NCBI GenBank assembly: GCA_052389435.1
Contig: JBQTIB010000040.1
Location: 1-53,351, forward strand
Direction: 5' to 3'
DNA from: JBQTKD01 sp052389435
GTDB lineage: Bacteria > Actinomycetota > Actinomycetes > Sporichthyales > Sporichthyaceae
Length of the DNA: 53,351 bases
Shown here: piece by piece, positions 31,280 to 40,583 of the stretch
Position numbering within the stretch: the stretch's first letter is position 1
How the letters are laid out: each line of letters begins with the position of its first letter
Notes under the pieces: model-generated
The model's database searches: none
What the model saw: only the letters and a program-made list of their open reading frames with translations
What the model was told of the DNA's origin: nothing
Made by a program: the position numbers and the translations under genes

Positions 31280-32014
31280 GTGTCCAGACCCGAAGGCCGT
31301 GCGGCCGATCAACTGCGTCCCGTCGTCATCACCCGCGGCTGGCTCGACCACGCCGAAGGCTCGGTGCTCGTCGAGTTCGGCAAGACCCGCGTGCTGTGCG
31401 CGGCGAGTGTCACCGAGGGCGTTCCCCGGTGGCGCAAGGGCTCCGGGCTCGGCTGGGTCACCGCCGAGTACGCGATGCTGCCCCGCGCGACCAACACCCG
31501 CGGGGACCGCGAATCGGTCAAGGGCCGCATCGGCGGCCGCACCCACGAGATCTCCCGCCTGATCGGCCGCAGCCTGCGCGCGGTCATCGACTACAAGGCG
31601 CTGGGCGAGAACACGATCGTCCTGGACTGCGACGTCCTGCAGGCCGACGGCGGCACCCGCACCGCGGCCATCACCGGCGCCTACGTGGCGCTGGCCGACG
31701 CCGTTGCGTGGCTCGGCGCGAAGGGCGCGCTGGCGGGCGCGCAGCCGCTGACCGGCTCGGTCGCCGCCGTCAGCGTCGGGGTGCACAACGGGGTGCCGGT
31801 GCTCGACCTCGAGTACGTCGAGGACGTCGCAGCCGACACCGACATGAACATCGTCTGCACCGACACGGGCGCGTTCGTCGAGGTGCAGGGCACGGCCGAG
31901 AACGCGCCCTTCGACCGCGCGCTGCTCAACTCGCTGCTCGACCTCGGCGTCGCGGGCTGCGCCGAACTGACGCGCCTTCAGGCCGCCGCGCTGGCGGCAC
32001 CGCTCGCCGGATGA
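31280..32014 (+). CDS. rph: Ribonuclease PH
   Basis: 244 aa from GTG 31280. Family motifs are RPEGRAADQLRPV, GSVLVEFGKTRVLCAASV, PRATNTRGDRESVKGRIGGR and the phosphate/active-site region CDVLQADGGTRTAAITGA. It removes 3'-terminal nucleotides from tRNA precursors using phosphate. The stop overlaps the rdgB start by 4 bases. Length is typical (about 240). Confidence 0.95.
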   Translation: MSRPEGRAADQLRPVVITRGWLDHAEGSVLVEFGKTRVLCAASVTEGVPRWRKGSGLGWVTAEYAMLPRATNTRGDRESVKGRIGGRTHEISRLIGRSLRAVIDYKALGENTIVLDCDVLQADGGTRTAAITGAYVALADAVAWLGAKGALAGAQPLTGSVAAVSVGVHNGVPVLDLEYVEDVAADTDMNIVCTDTGAFVEVQGTAENAPFDRALLNSLLDLGVAGCAELTRLQAAALAAPLAG

Positions 32015-32613
32015 GCGTCGAGATCGTTCTGGCCACGCGCAACGCGGGCAAGCTCGTCGAACTCGAACGCATCCTGGCCGAAGCCGGGCTGCACGTGCGG
32101 CTGCGCAGCGTCGCGGAGTTTTCCGACGTCCCCGAGGTTGCGGAGACCGGCGTCAGCTTCGAGGAGAACGCGCTGCTGAAGGCGCGCGCGGTCGCCGCGG
32201 CGACCGGTCTGCCGGCCGTCGCCGACGACTCGGGACTGTGCGTCGACGCGCTGAACGGGATGCCGGGGATCTTCTCGGCCCGCTGGGCCGGGCGCCACGG
32301 CGACGACGAGGCGAACCTCGACCTCGTGCTCGGCCAGCTCGGCGACGTCCCCGACGATCGCCGCGGCGCCCACTTCGCCTGCGCCGCCGCGCTCGCGGGT
32401 CCCGCCGGGGAGGAGGTTGTCGTCGGGCGGATCTACGGCACCCTGCTGCGCGAGCGGCGCGGAACGAACGGGTTCGGCTACGACCCGATCTTCCGTCCCG
32501 ACGGCCACGAGCGGACCACCGCGGAGATGAGCGCGGCCCAGAAGGACGCCATCAGCCACCGCGGCCAGGCTCTGCGCGCCCTCGTGCCCGCCGTGTCTCG
32601 CCTCTCGGGCTGA
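32011..32613 (+). CDS. rdgB: RdgB/HAM1 non-canonical purine NTP pyrophosphatase
   Basis: 200 aa from ATG 32011. TRNAGKLVELERIL, VADDSGLCVDALNG, GIFSARWAG and GTNGFGYDPIF motifs are intact, as is SHRGQAL near the end. It hydrolyses dITP, XTP and related nucleotides to monophosphates. It is coupled to rph. A canonical hairpin with five T follows 9 bases past the stop. Confidence 0.95.
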   Translation: MSVEIVLATRNAGKLVELERILAEAGLHVRLRSVAEFSDVPEVAETGVSFEENALLKARAVAAATGLPAVADDSGLCVDALNGMPGIFSARWAGRHGDDEANLDLVLGQLGDVPDDRRGAHFACAAALAGPAGEEVVVGRIYGTLLRERRGTNGFGYDPIFRPDGHERTTAEMSAAQKDAISHRGQALRALVPAVSRLSG

Positions 32614-32622
32614 GAAGCGAAA

Positions 32623-32646
32623 GCCGGCATTTCTGCCGGCATTTTT
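32623..32646 (+). terminator. Rho-independent terminator after rdgB
   Basis: GCCGGCA (32623-32629) pairs with TGCCGGC (32634-32640) around a 4-base loop, followed by ATTTTT. It is the clearest T-tract terminator in the window and ends the murI-rdgB transcript. Confidence 0.88.
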
Positions 32647-32675
32647 CGGCACCGACCGCCGCTAGGGTGCCTGGG

Positions 32676-33080
32676 ATGTGGACGGCTTGGCTGCGCGCGA
32701 TCGGCGAGGATGGAGCCGTCGTGCTGGCCGAACCGGCAGTGCCCGAGGTGCTCGCCGACGTCGAGGCCAAGCTCGGGTCCCCGCTCCTGGAGGACCTGCG
32801 CTCGCTGCTCGCGGAGAGCGACGGTCTGGCCGACGACAGCGGCGGCGAACCGGTCTGGCCGGTGGAACGCATCGGCGAGGAGAACGCCGCCCGGCTCGGG
32901 CCGGTGGCCGACGCCGACGCCGATCTTGTCTTCTTCGGCGACACCGGCACCGAGGATCTGTTCGCCTACCGCGCGGCGGGCCCGGACATCTACCTCTGGT
33001 GCGCCGCCGACGGCAAGACCCGCTGGGTCGCCTCCGACCTCCGCTCGCTGCTGGACACCTGGTTCGCCGACGAGGCGTAG
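32676..33080 (+). CDS. SUKH (SMI1/KNR4)-like protein
   Basis: 134 aa from ATG 32676. The helix LLEDLRSLLAESDGL, the GEENA turn, the LVFFGDTGTEDLFAYRA strands, the YLWCAADGKTRWVASDL strands and the final helix fit the SMI1/KNR4 (SUKH) fold. Such proteins are often immunity proteins or protein-interaction domains. No toxin gene is adjacent, so an immunity role is not supported here. A terminator separates it from rdgB; it is followed by tRNA-Leu on the opposite strand. Confidence 0.65.
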   Translation: MWTAWLRAIGEDGAVVLAEPAVPEVLADVEAKLGSPLLEDLRSLLAESDGLADDSGGEPVWPVERIGEENAARLGPVADADADLVFFGDTGTEDLFAYRAAGPDIYLWCAADGKTRWVASDLRSLLDTWFADEA

Positions 33081-33156
33081 TACCGCGGCAAGACGTAGCG
33101 TCCGACGCAGCGAGGCGGACCGGACGCTGGGAGTCGGACGCAACGCAGCGGTCGGG

Positions 33157-33238
33157 TGCGGGAGAGGGGACTTGAACCCCTACGTCCGAAGACACCAGAT
33201 CCTAAGTCTGGCGCGTCTGCCAATTCCGCCACTCCCGC
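33157..33238 (-). tRNA. tRNA-Leu (anticodon TAG)
   Basis: On the minus strand the 82 bases begin GCGGGAGTGGCGGAATTGG and end CTCCCGCA. The acceptor stem GCGGGAG/CTCCCGC is perfect, the anticodon loop reads ACTTAGGAT with anticodon TAG, a long variable arm follows (class II), and the T arm has GGGGTTCAAGTCCCC. CCA is not encoded. Confidence 0.96.
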
Positions 33239-33372
33239 TGGAGGTGCGAGGGCAACCCTAAGGCCCCAGCCACCTCGACTTCGGCAGGGTTTCGCAGTCC
33301 ACGATGCGTCGGGTAGGGCGCGAATGGGCCCAGAAGATGGGTGTCGGAAGCGCAAGCCTGCCTGCGGGCGGG

Positions 33373-33846
33373 CTAGATCTCCAGCTGCTTGAGCAGGCGG
33401 TCCACGTGGCCGGTGGCCTTCACTCCGTACTGGGCGCTTTCGACGCGGCCGTCGCCGTCGATGACGAACGTGCTGCGGATGACGCCCTCGACCGTCTTGC
33501 CGTACATGGTCTTCTCCCCGAAGGCGCCGTAGGCCCGAAGCACGTCTTTGGTCGGGTCCGAGAGCAGCGGGAAGGGGACTGCGTCGCGCTCGCGGAACTT
33601 CGCGAGCTTGGCGGGGGCGTCGGGGGACAGGCCCAGCACCGTGTAGCCGGCCGCCGAAACCCGCGCGATGTTGTCGCGGAAGTCGCACGCCTGCTTGGTG
33701 CAGCCCGGGGTCATGGCCGCGGGGTAGACGTAGAGGATTACGCGCCCGCCGGCGAACTGCGACAGCGCGACGGGCTTGCCGTCGGCGTCGTCGAGGGTGA
33801 ACGGCGGCGCCTGGTCGCCGGGGGACAGACGGACGGCCTCGGCCAC
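33373..33846 (-). CDS. bcp: Thioredoxin-dependent peroxiredoxin (Bcp/PrxQ)
   Basis: 157 aa from GTG 33846, chosen because GGGAG lies 8 bases upstream and the length matches the family (about 155); an ATG at 33885 is in frame. The peroxidatic Cys is in PAAMTPGCTKQACDF and the resolving Cys is five residues later, the PrxQ pattern. The start RLSPGDQAPPFTLDD is typical. It reduces peroxides with thioredoxin. It is divergent from a DUF3618 gene. The stop TAG lies inside a small hairpin (33355-33374). Confidence 0.93.
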   Translation of the reverse strand: MAEAVRLSPGDQAPPFTLDDADGKPVALSQFAGGRVILYVYPAAMTPGCTKQACDFRDNIARVSAAGYTVLGLSPDAPAKLAKFRERDAVPFPLLSDPTKDVLRAYGAFGEKTMYGKTVEGVIRSTFVIDGDGRVESAQYGVKATGHVDRLLKQLEI

Positions 33847-34015
33847 GGTGCGCTCCCGAAGTTGGACGAATCGAACAGGGGCCATCCTCGCCCCGTCGGT
33901 CCCGCTCGGCGCGCCCGGGGGTGGCCCGTGGACGCCGCGAGGCGCTGACCTGGGAGACTGTCCCCGGTCAGCGGCCCGGACGACGGGTGCCGCAAGCGGT
34001 ACGAGGGAGCCAGAC

Positions 34016-34249
34016 GTGGGCACAGCGGATCTCGAAGCGCAGATCGAGCGCTCCCGCGAGGAACTCGCCGCGAGCATCGACGCCCTCGCCGAACGGGTCG
34101 CTCCGAAAAACGTCGCAGCGGCGGCCAAAGAACGCGCGCGCGGACTTATCGTCGACGCCGACGGCAACATCAAAAAGGACAAGGCCGCCCTCGTCGGTGG
34201 AATTGCCCTGGCATTCGTGACAATTCTGGTCTGGCGACGCTTTCACTGA
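34016..34249 (+). CDS. DUF3618 family small membrane protein
   Basis: 77 aa from GTG 34016 with ribosome site GGGAG. The start ADLEAQIERSREELAASIDA, then LAERVAPKNVAAAAKERA, is the DUF3618 signature: an amphipathic helix followed by a C-terminal membrane span (AALVGGIALAFVTILVW). Function is unknown. The region that follows is markedly more A+T-rich than the rest of the window. Confidence 0.88.
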   Translation: MGTADLEAQIERSREELAASIDALAERVAPKNVAAAAKERARGLIVDADGNIKKDKAALVGGIALAFVTILVWRRFH

Positions 34250-34507
34250 TACGTCCGTTGACCTGATCTTTGCGTTGTGACTCTGCGTCGAATGGAGTTC
34301 ACTCGAATGGACTCGCATATCGCCCAGTTTGTCCGATTCTGAGCGCATCGATGCAGGTCAGTGGCTTGCGAACCTATTTGTGTGAGCAAGTTTCAAGACT
34401 GGTGCGACTTGAGTCAAGCTCTCTTGGTGATAGCGGCGACCCCGAATTCCCCGACCTACTCTTGCGATTGAACGTCCAGCGAGTCTGACGCAGGGGTGGG
34501 GATCTCT
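34250..34507. other. A+T-enriched intergenic region, 258 bases
   Basis: The base composition here is visibly lower in G+C than anywhere else in the window, with runs such as GAACCTATTTGTG and GCAAGTTTCAAGACT. Two direct copies of TCGAATGGA lie near 34290-34320. A 72-codon frame (34270-34488) is open but has no ribosome site and atypical codons. The region most likely holds a promoter and a 5' leader for the secreted protein at 34508, possibly a structured RNA. No known riboswitch could be identified by eye. Confidence 0.5.
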
Positions 34508-35344
34508 ATGAGCGACATGGCGCTGCGGAAGCCGGTAACTGCCGGCCGCGCAACTACGGTTAAGAAGAAGCACAAGGGCGAGACCTCGGACGCGATGCGC
34601 GTCCTCGGGCAGACCGCGGCCGTCGCCGGCATCTCCGGCGCGCTGCTGCTGTCCCTCAAGGCGATGGTGCTCGTGGCGCCGGCCGTGCTGCCCTCCGGCA
34701 GTGGCCTGGACGCGCTCGGCCGTCCGGCGCCCGGGGTGGCGTCCGTGGACGACCTGGCCGCACCGGTGGCCATCGGCCGTGTCGTGAACGACGCCTTCGC
34801 CGCGCCGGCCCAGGCTCCGCGAGTCAGCGGCGTCTCGGAGCGCAACGCCGAGACGGTCGGCCGTGGCTCCTCGAGCAGCAACGGCGGCTCGACCACCGCG
34901 CCCGGCCAGAGCGGCGGCAACACCGGCAACACCGGCAACTCGGGCTCGAACAACGGTTCGGGCAACAACAACTCGGGTGGCGGCTCCAAGCCCGCCGCCG
35001 CGCAGACCGGCGCCGTGGGCGGTGTCGTCGGGTCGCTGGGGGGCGTTCTCGACGGTGTCGTTCCGGGTGTCGGCAGCACTCTCGGCGAGACCACCAAGCC
35101 GGTCACCGGCGCGGTCGACGGCCTCACCTCCTCCCTCGGTCTGGACAAGGTCGTCGGCGGTGTCACCGACTCCCTCGGCGTGACCAAGACCAAGACCTCC
35201 GGTCAGACCTCGGAGAAGTCCGACGGCGTTCTCGGCGACACGCTCGCCCCGGTGACCGACACCGTCTCCGGCCTGACCGGCTCGCTGCTCGGCAGCACGG
35301 GCGGCTCCAGCAAGTCGCTGCTCGGCGGCCTCGGCCTCGGCTAG
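34508..35344 (+). CDS. Low-complexity secreted or surface protein with V/L/G repeats
   Basis: 278 aa from ATG 34508 (GGGG 7 bases upstream); GTG 34496 is an alternative. A basic N-tail (KKKHKGE) precedes a hydrophobic export segment at about 33-60. The middle is a Gly/Asn/Ser-rich tract. The C-terminal half has imperfect repeats of the kind PVTGAVDGLTSSLG and PVTDTVSGLTGSLLG, separated by GVVGSLGGVLDGVV-like strings, ending SLLGGLGLG. The repeats suggest a self-associating surface protein, though this is inference and no named family is recognised. It is preceded by an A+T-rich leader and followed by a strong hairpin. Confidence 0.7.
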   Translation: MSDMALRKPVTAGRATTVKKKHKGETSDAMRVLGQTAAVAGISGALLLSLKAMVLVAPAVLPSGSGLDALGRPAPGVASVDDLAAPVAIGRVVNDAFAAPAQAPRVSGVSERNAETVGRGSSSSNGGSTTAPGQSGGNTGNTGNSGSNNGSGNNNSGGGSKPAAAQTGAVGGVVGSLGGVLDGVVPGVGSTLGETTKPVTGAVDGLTSSLGLDKVVGGVTDSLGVTKTKTSGQTSEKSDGVLGDTLAPVTDTVSGLTGSLLGSTGGSSKSLLGGLGLG

Positions 35345-35358
35345 GTCCCACGATCCCT

Positions 35359-35398
35359 CGAACGCCTCGGGTGGCTGGCCCGGGGCGTTCGCGGCTTT
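35359..35398 (+). terminator. Terminator hairpin after the low-complexity secreted protein gene
   Basis: Bases 35359-35371 pair with 35379-35391 (13 bp with one T-G pair) around a 7-base loop. CGGCTTTT follows. It begins 15 bases past the stop codon. Confidence 0.75.
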
Positions 35399-35417
35399 TC
35401 CGGAACGCGGCTTTTCT

Positions 35418-35444
35418 GGAACGGAGGGTCCCGCCCGTACAGTT
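35418..35444 (+). promoter_or_regulatory. ECF-type promoter candidate, GGAAC-N19-GTT
   Basis: GGAAC (35418-35422) and GTT (35442-35444) are separated by 19 bases, matching SigR/SigE/SigH-type ECF promoters. The gene start is ATG 35451, only 7 bases after GTT, so the transcript would be leaderless or nearly so. Confidence 0.5.
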
Positions 35445-35450
35445 CGGGCC

Positions 35451-35804
35451 ATGACCACTGCCGCCCGCGACGAGCGTCCGATGCTCGGGGAGAAGCTGCC
35501 GATCCGGCTGCTCCACGACCGGGTCCTGGTGAACATGGACGGCCCCGACGGGGAGCGAAAGTCGAGCTCGGGGATCCTCATCCCCGCCACCGCGCAGATG
35601 GGCAAGCGCCTGTCCTGGGCCGCGGTCGTCGCCGTCGGCCAGAACGTGCGAAACGTCGAGGTGGGGGACCGGGTCCTGTTCGATCCGGAGGACCGATCCG
35701 AAGTCGAGGTCCGCGGCTCGGACTACGTTCTGCTGCGCGAACGCGACCTGCACGCCGTCGCCGCCGGGCGCTTGGACGACGGATCGCCCGGCCTGTACCT
35801 CTGA
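35451..35804 (+). CDS. Atypical GroES-like co-chaperonin
   Basis: 117 aa from ATG 35451. The fold is GroES-like: IRLLHDRVLVNMD, a mobile-loop-like GERKSSSGILIPATA, and VGDRVLFDPED. It is longer and divergent compared with the main GroES (about 97 aa), with a ~15-residue N-terminal extension and a C-terminal tail. There is no groEL beside it, so it is probably an accessory protein, not the housekeeping co-chaperonin. The upstream ECF-type promoter suggests stress induction. No ribosome site is seen, consistent with leaderless translation. Confidence 0.75.
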   Translation: MTTAARDERPMLGEKLPIRLLHDRVLVNMDGPDGERKSSSGILIPATAQMGKRLSWAAVVAVGQNVRNVEVGDRVLFDPEDRSEVEVRGSDYVLLRERDLHAVAAGRLDDGSPGLYL

Positions 35805-35860
35805 GTCGTCGAAGCACTACCCAGTGCGATCAAGGCGCTGCCCGGTGCTGTCGATCGTGG

Positions 35861-35886
35861 GGAACATCCCGGCCTTCGCGGAAGTT
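35861..35886 (+). promoter_or_regulatory. ECF-type promoter candidate, GGAAC-N18-GTT, before the sigma gene
   Basis: GGAAC (35861-35865) and GTT (35884-35886) are 18 bases apart. The start of the sigma factor gene is 112 bases downstream. In M. tuberculosis the group 2 gene sigB is driven by an ECF sigma with the same kind of boxes. Confidence 0.5.
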
Positions 35887-35997
35887 CTACCTGTGTCGCG
35901 CACGCGCGGACGGGGGTAGGGATTCCGGAAGTGTCCGGATCGCCGACTCCCCTGACCGACGGGGGCCCGCGCCGGATGCGCGACGGAGGAGGCCCCA

Positions 35998-37005
35998 ATG
36001 CCGGTTGACAGCACACTCGAGCCCGCCCGTGCCGGCGCCCGCACGACCGCGCCGCGCCGCCGTAGCGCCGCCGCGGACAACCAGGACCCGGATCTGGTCC
36101 GGTTCTACCTCGACGAGATCGGTACCACCGCGCTGCTGACGGCGGAGCAGGAGGTCGACTTGGCCAAGCGGATCGAGGCGGGCGTGTTCGCCCGCCGCCT
36201 GCTCGACGAGTCCGCCGCGCCGGGCGGTCCCTACCTGCGTCCGAAGCGCCGCAACGAACTGCTCGACCTCGCGGCCGACGGCGAGGCGGCGCGCGACCAC
36301 ATGGTGCGGGCGAACCTGCGCCTGGTGGTGTCGGTGGCGAAGAAGTTCTCCGGCCGGGACGCCTCCTTCCTGGACATCGTGCAGGAGGGCAATCTCGGCC
36401 TGATTCGCGCGGTGGAGAAGTTCGACTACACCAAGGGCTTCAAGTTCTCCACCTACGCGACGTGGTGGATTCGCCAGGCCATCCAGCGGGGTCTGGGCGA
36501 ACTCGGGCGCACCGTGCGACTGCCGGTCCACGTCGTGGAGGAACTGTCCCGCCTCAACCGGGTGGACCGCACGCTTTCGACGCTGCTGGGCCGCGAGGCG
36601 ACTCCGGCCGAGCTCGCCGCCGAACTCGAGATCTCCGCCGAACGCGTCGTGGAACTGCGCAGCTACAACCGCAGCCCGGTCAGCCTCGACGCCACCGTCG
36701 GCGACGACGGCGAAACCCGCGTCGCGGACCTCATCCGCGACGACGACGCCGTCGCCGCCGCGGAGATCGCCGAACACAATGTGATGATCAATCAGCTCCG
36801 CACCTCGGTGAACGCCCTTCCGGAGCGCCAGGCGAAGGTTCTGATCATGCGGTACGGGCTTCGCGACGGTGTCCCGCGCACCCTCGCCGAGATCGCCGCT
36901 CCGATGGGCTTGACCCGCGAACGTGTGCGGCAGTTGGAAAAAGACGCGCTCGCAACCCTCCGGGATAACGAGTCCGGGCAGTCCCTCGCGGCCTGGAACG
37001 CCTGA
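35998..37005 (+). CDS. Group 2 RNA polymerase sigma-70 factor (SigB/Hrd-like)
   Basis: 335 aa from ATG 35998 with ribosome site GGAGGAGG. Region 1.2 is DPDLVRFYLDEIG, region 2 has NLRLVVSVAKKF, LDIVQEGNLGLIRAVEKFDY and FSTYATWWIRQAI, region 3 spans the middle, and region 4.2 reads LAEIAAPMGLTRERVRQLEK. The long region 1.1 of primary sigma is missing, which marks it as group 2 and non-essential in type. It should direct transcription in stress or stationary phase. The ECF-type promoter upstream fits a cascade. Confidence 0.93.
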   Translation: MPVDSTLEPARAGARTTAPRRRSAAADNQDPDLVRFYLDEIGTTALLTAEQEVDLAKRIEAGVFARRLLDESAAPGGPYLRPKRRNELLDLAADGEAARDHMVRANLRLVVSVAKKFSGRDASFLDIVQEGNLGLIRAVEKFDYTKGFKFSTYATWWIRQAIQRGLGELGRTVRLPVHVVEELSRLNRVDRTLSTLLGREATPAELAAELEISAERVVELRSYNRSPVSLDATVGDDGETRVADLIRDDDAVAAAEIAEHNVMINQLRTSVNALPERQAKVLIMRYGLRDGVPRTLAEIAAPMGLTRERVRQLEKDALATLRDNESGQSLAAWNA

Positions 37006-37019
37006 CGCCTGGACCGCTA

Positions 37020-37051
37020 GACCGCCCGTGGGCCCCGGCTCGCGGGCGGTC
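37020..37051 (+). terminator. Hairpin after the sigma factor gene
   Basis: GACCGCCCG (37020-37028) pairs with CGGGCGGTC (37043-37051), leaving a 14-base G+C-rich loop. No T run follows. It lies 14 bases after the stop and 35 before the pgm start. Confidence 0.55.
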
Positions 37052-37086
37052 GGTCGTGTTCGGCCCGCGTGGGGAAGACTGAACCC

Positions 37087-38729
<1,643 letters not shown>

Positions 38730-38733
<4 letters not shown>

Positions 38734-39272
38734 GCAACGAGCAGGTCGTGCTGCTGGACGCCGAGGGCCGCCCCTGCGGGGTGGCGGACAAGGCGCAGGT
38801 GCACGGGGAGCGGACCCCGTACCACTTCGCGTTCTCCAGCTACGTCTTCGACGGCGCGGGCCGGTTCCTGATCACCCAGCGCGCCCACACCAAGGCCACG
38901 TGGCCGGGAGTGTGGACCAACAGCTGCTGCGGGCACCCGGCGCCGGGGGAGGAGCCCGTCGCCGCGGTGCACCGAAGACTTCGCCAGGAGTTGAATCTGA
39001 CGGCCGATCGAGTGGAGCTGGCGTTGCCCGAGTTCTCCTACCGGGCGAGCTTTCTGGGCGTCGAGGAGTACGAACTCTGCCCCGTCTTTCTCGTCCGGGT
39101 GGACGGCGATCCGGTGCCGGAGCCGTCGGAGGTCGCGGGTTGGCGATGGGCGGCCTGGACGGAGTTCCTCGCGCTGGCCGCGGACCCCTGCGGTGGCCTG
39201 TCGCCGTGGGCATGCGCCCAGGTGCGAGAGTTGACCTCCGGCGGTCACGTGGCTCGATTCCTCGCGGGGTGA
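38730..39272 (+). CDS. idi: Isopentenyl-diphosphate delta-isomerase, type I
   Basis: 180 aa from GTG 38730. The Nudix-fold active site is clear: the catalytic Cys and metal His in TNSCCGHPAPGEE, the RRLRQEL helix, and the Glu pair in EEYELCPVF. It converts isopentenyl and dimethylallyl diphosphate. It follows pgm with a 4-bp overlap and precedes an SDR gene by 7 bases. No other isoprenoid gene is in the window. Confidence 0.95.
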
Positions 39273-39279
39273 ACCGACA

Positions 39280-40038
39280 GTGAAGGCACGCTTTCAGGAC
39301 AGGGTCGCGATCGTCACCGGCGCGAGCCGCGGCATCGGTCTGGGCGTCGCGGCCCGGCTGATCGCCGAAGGCGCCCGGGTCACGATCACCGGCCGCGACG
39401 CCGAGACCCTGGCCGCGGCGGTGACCGAACTCGGCGGCCCCGAGCACGCCCTGGCCATCGCGGGCAAGGCCGACGACCCGGAGCACGCGGCGGCCGCCGT
39501 CGCGCAGACCGTGCAGCACTGGGGCGGCTTGGACCTGCTGGTCAACAACGCCGGCATCAACCCGGTCTACGGCCCGGTCCTGTCCGTTGCGCCCGGACCG
39601 CTGCGCAAGACCTTCGAGGTCAACGTGTTCGCCAACGTCGAGTGGACCCGCCTCGCGGTCGAGGCCCGTCTCGGGGAGCACGGCGGCGCGATCGTCAACG
39701 TCGCCTCGGTCGCCGGGCTCGGCTACGCCGCCGGCATCGGGGTCTACGGCGTCAGCAAGGCCGCGCTGATCGCCCTGACCGAAAGCCTCGGCGCCGAACT
39801 CGCGCCGAAGGTGCGGGTCAACGCCGTCGCTCCCGCGGTGGTGAAAACCCGTTTCGCGGAGGCGCTCTACGAGGGTCGGGAGGAGTCGGTCGTCGCCGCC
39901 TATCCGATGGCGCGGCTCGGCGCGCCGGACGACGTCGCGGGGGCGGTGGCCTTCCTGCTCTCCGAGGACGCCTCGTGGATCACCGGCCACACGATCGTCG
40001 TAGACGGCGGGCTCACTCTGCCCGTCGGGCTTTCGTAG
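39280..40038 (+). CDS. Short-chain dehydrogenase/reductase
   Basis: 252 aa from GTG 39280. The nucleotide motif TGASRGIGLG (14-23), NNAG, and the catalytic Ser...Tyr-x3-Lys (VASVAG and YGVSKAA) are intact, and the C-terminal WITGHTIVVDGG is typical of FabG-like classical SDRs. GRD after the second strand suggests NADP use. The substrate is unknown. The last 26 bases overlap the convergent membrane-protein gene, so both C-termini share DNA. Confidence 0.92.
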   Translation: MKARFQDRVAIVTGASRGIGLGVAARLIAEGARVTITGRDAETLAAAVTELGGPEHALAIAGKADDPEHAAAAVAQTVQHWGGLDLLVNNAGINPVYGPVLSVAPGPLRKTFEVNVFANVEWTRLAVEARLGEHGGAIVNVASVAGLGYAAGIGVYGVSKAALIALTESLGAELAPKVRVNAVAPAVVKTRFAEALYEGREESVVAAYPMARLGAPDDVAGAVAFLLSEDASWITGHTIVVDGGLTLPVGLS

Positions 40039-40291
40039 GCGCCGTCAGGTTCTTGTCGAGGATCGCCACGATGATCATCAGAAACGTCAGCGCGCGCATT
40101 CCGTAGACCCATGTGCGGGCCTCCGAATCGGTGTCCAACGCGAACAGCACGATCCGGCTCGAGGCGAAAATGGCGAACGCCAGGGCGAACACGCCGAACA
40201 GGCGCTCGCCGGTGTCCCGCCAGTACCGCACGAAGAACAGCGCGATCGCGAACCCGGCGAGCATCGTCGCGCCCTGCAGGAAATCGCTCAC
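40013..40291 (-). CDS. Small three-span membrane protein, DUF5985-like
   Basis: 92 aa from GTG 40291. Three hydrophobic segments at about 5-22, 31-50 and 64-80 are separated by charged turns (RYWRDTGER, DTDSEART). A similar protein follows at 40323-40583, and the pair resembles tandem DUF5985 proteins of bacteria. Function is unknown. The gene ends inside the 3' end of the convergent SDR gene. It is the last gene of a small operon headed by a winged-helix protein. Confidence 0.72.
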   Translation of the reverse strand: MSDFLQGATMLAGFAIALFFVRYWRDTGERLFGVFALAFAIFASSRIVLFALDTDSEARTWVYGMRALTFLMIIVAILDKNLTAPTKARRAE

Positions 40292-40322
40292 GGGGACTCG
40301 TCCCGACCGCTGGCGGACGCCC

Positions 40323-40583
40323 TCACTTGGACTCCCAGACGAGCCCGAAGAGCAGGACCGCGACGGCCGCCAACCCCGAGCCCTCGCGCAGCACGTTCAG
40401 GTCGGTGTCCGGTACGACGACCCGGTCGAGGAACAGGATCACGTTGTTGACCGCAAGGCCGACGAACCCCAGAGCGACCCAGGCCAGCAGCCGGACGGCC
40501 GAGCGCCGCCAGGCGCGAACCACCAGGCCTGCGCAGACGATGCTGGTGGCCGCGCAGAGGAAGTACACGGTCGCCGCGGTCAT
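40323..40583 (-). CDS. Small three-span membrane protein, DUF5985-like
   Basis: 86 aa from ATG 40583. Three hydrophobic segments are visible: TVYFLCAATSIVCAGLVV, LLAWVALGFVGLAVNNVILF and SGLAAVAVLLFGLV. It shares the general layout of the next protein, with a short basic turn (RAWRRSAVR) after the first span. The ATG overlaps the stop of the upstream winged-helix gene by 4 bases. The pair may form a heteromeric membrane unit controlled by that protein; this is inference. Confidence 0.72.
   Translation of the reverse strand: MTAATVYFLCAATSIVCAGLVVRAWRRSAVRLLAWVALGFVGLAVNNVILFLDRVVVPDTDLNVLREGSGLAAVAVLLFGLVWESK

Noticed and set aside
32676..33080. Immunity protein of a toxin system (SUKH)
   Set aside because: No toxin or polymorphic-toxin gene lies nearby; the fold alone does not support that role.
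34270..34488. 72-codon frame in the A+T-rich region
   Set aside because: No ribosome site, codon use unlike neighbours, and no recognisable product; the region is better explained as a leader or promoter.
34250..34507. Cyclic di-AMP or other known riboswitch before the secreted protein
   Set aside because: I looked for the conserved ydaO-type blocks and could not identify them by eye; only the composition is unusual.
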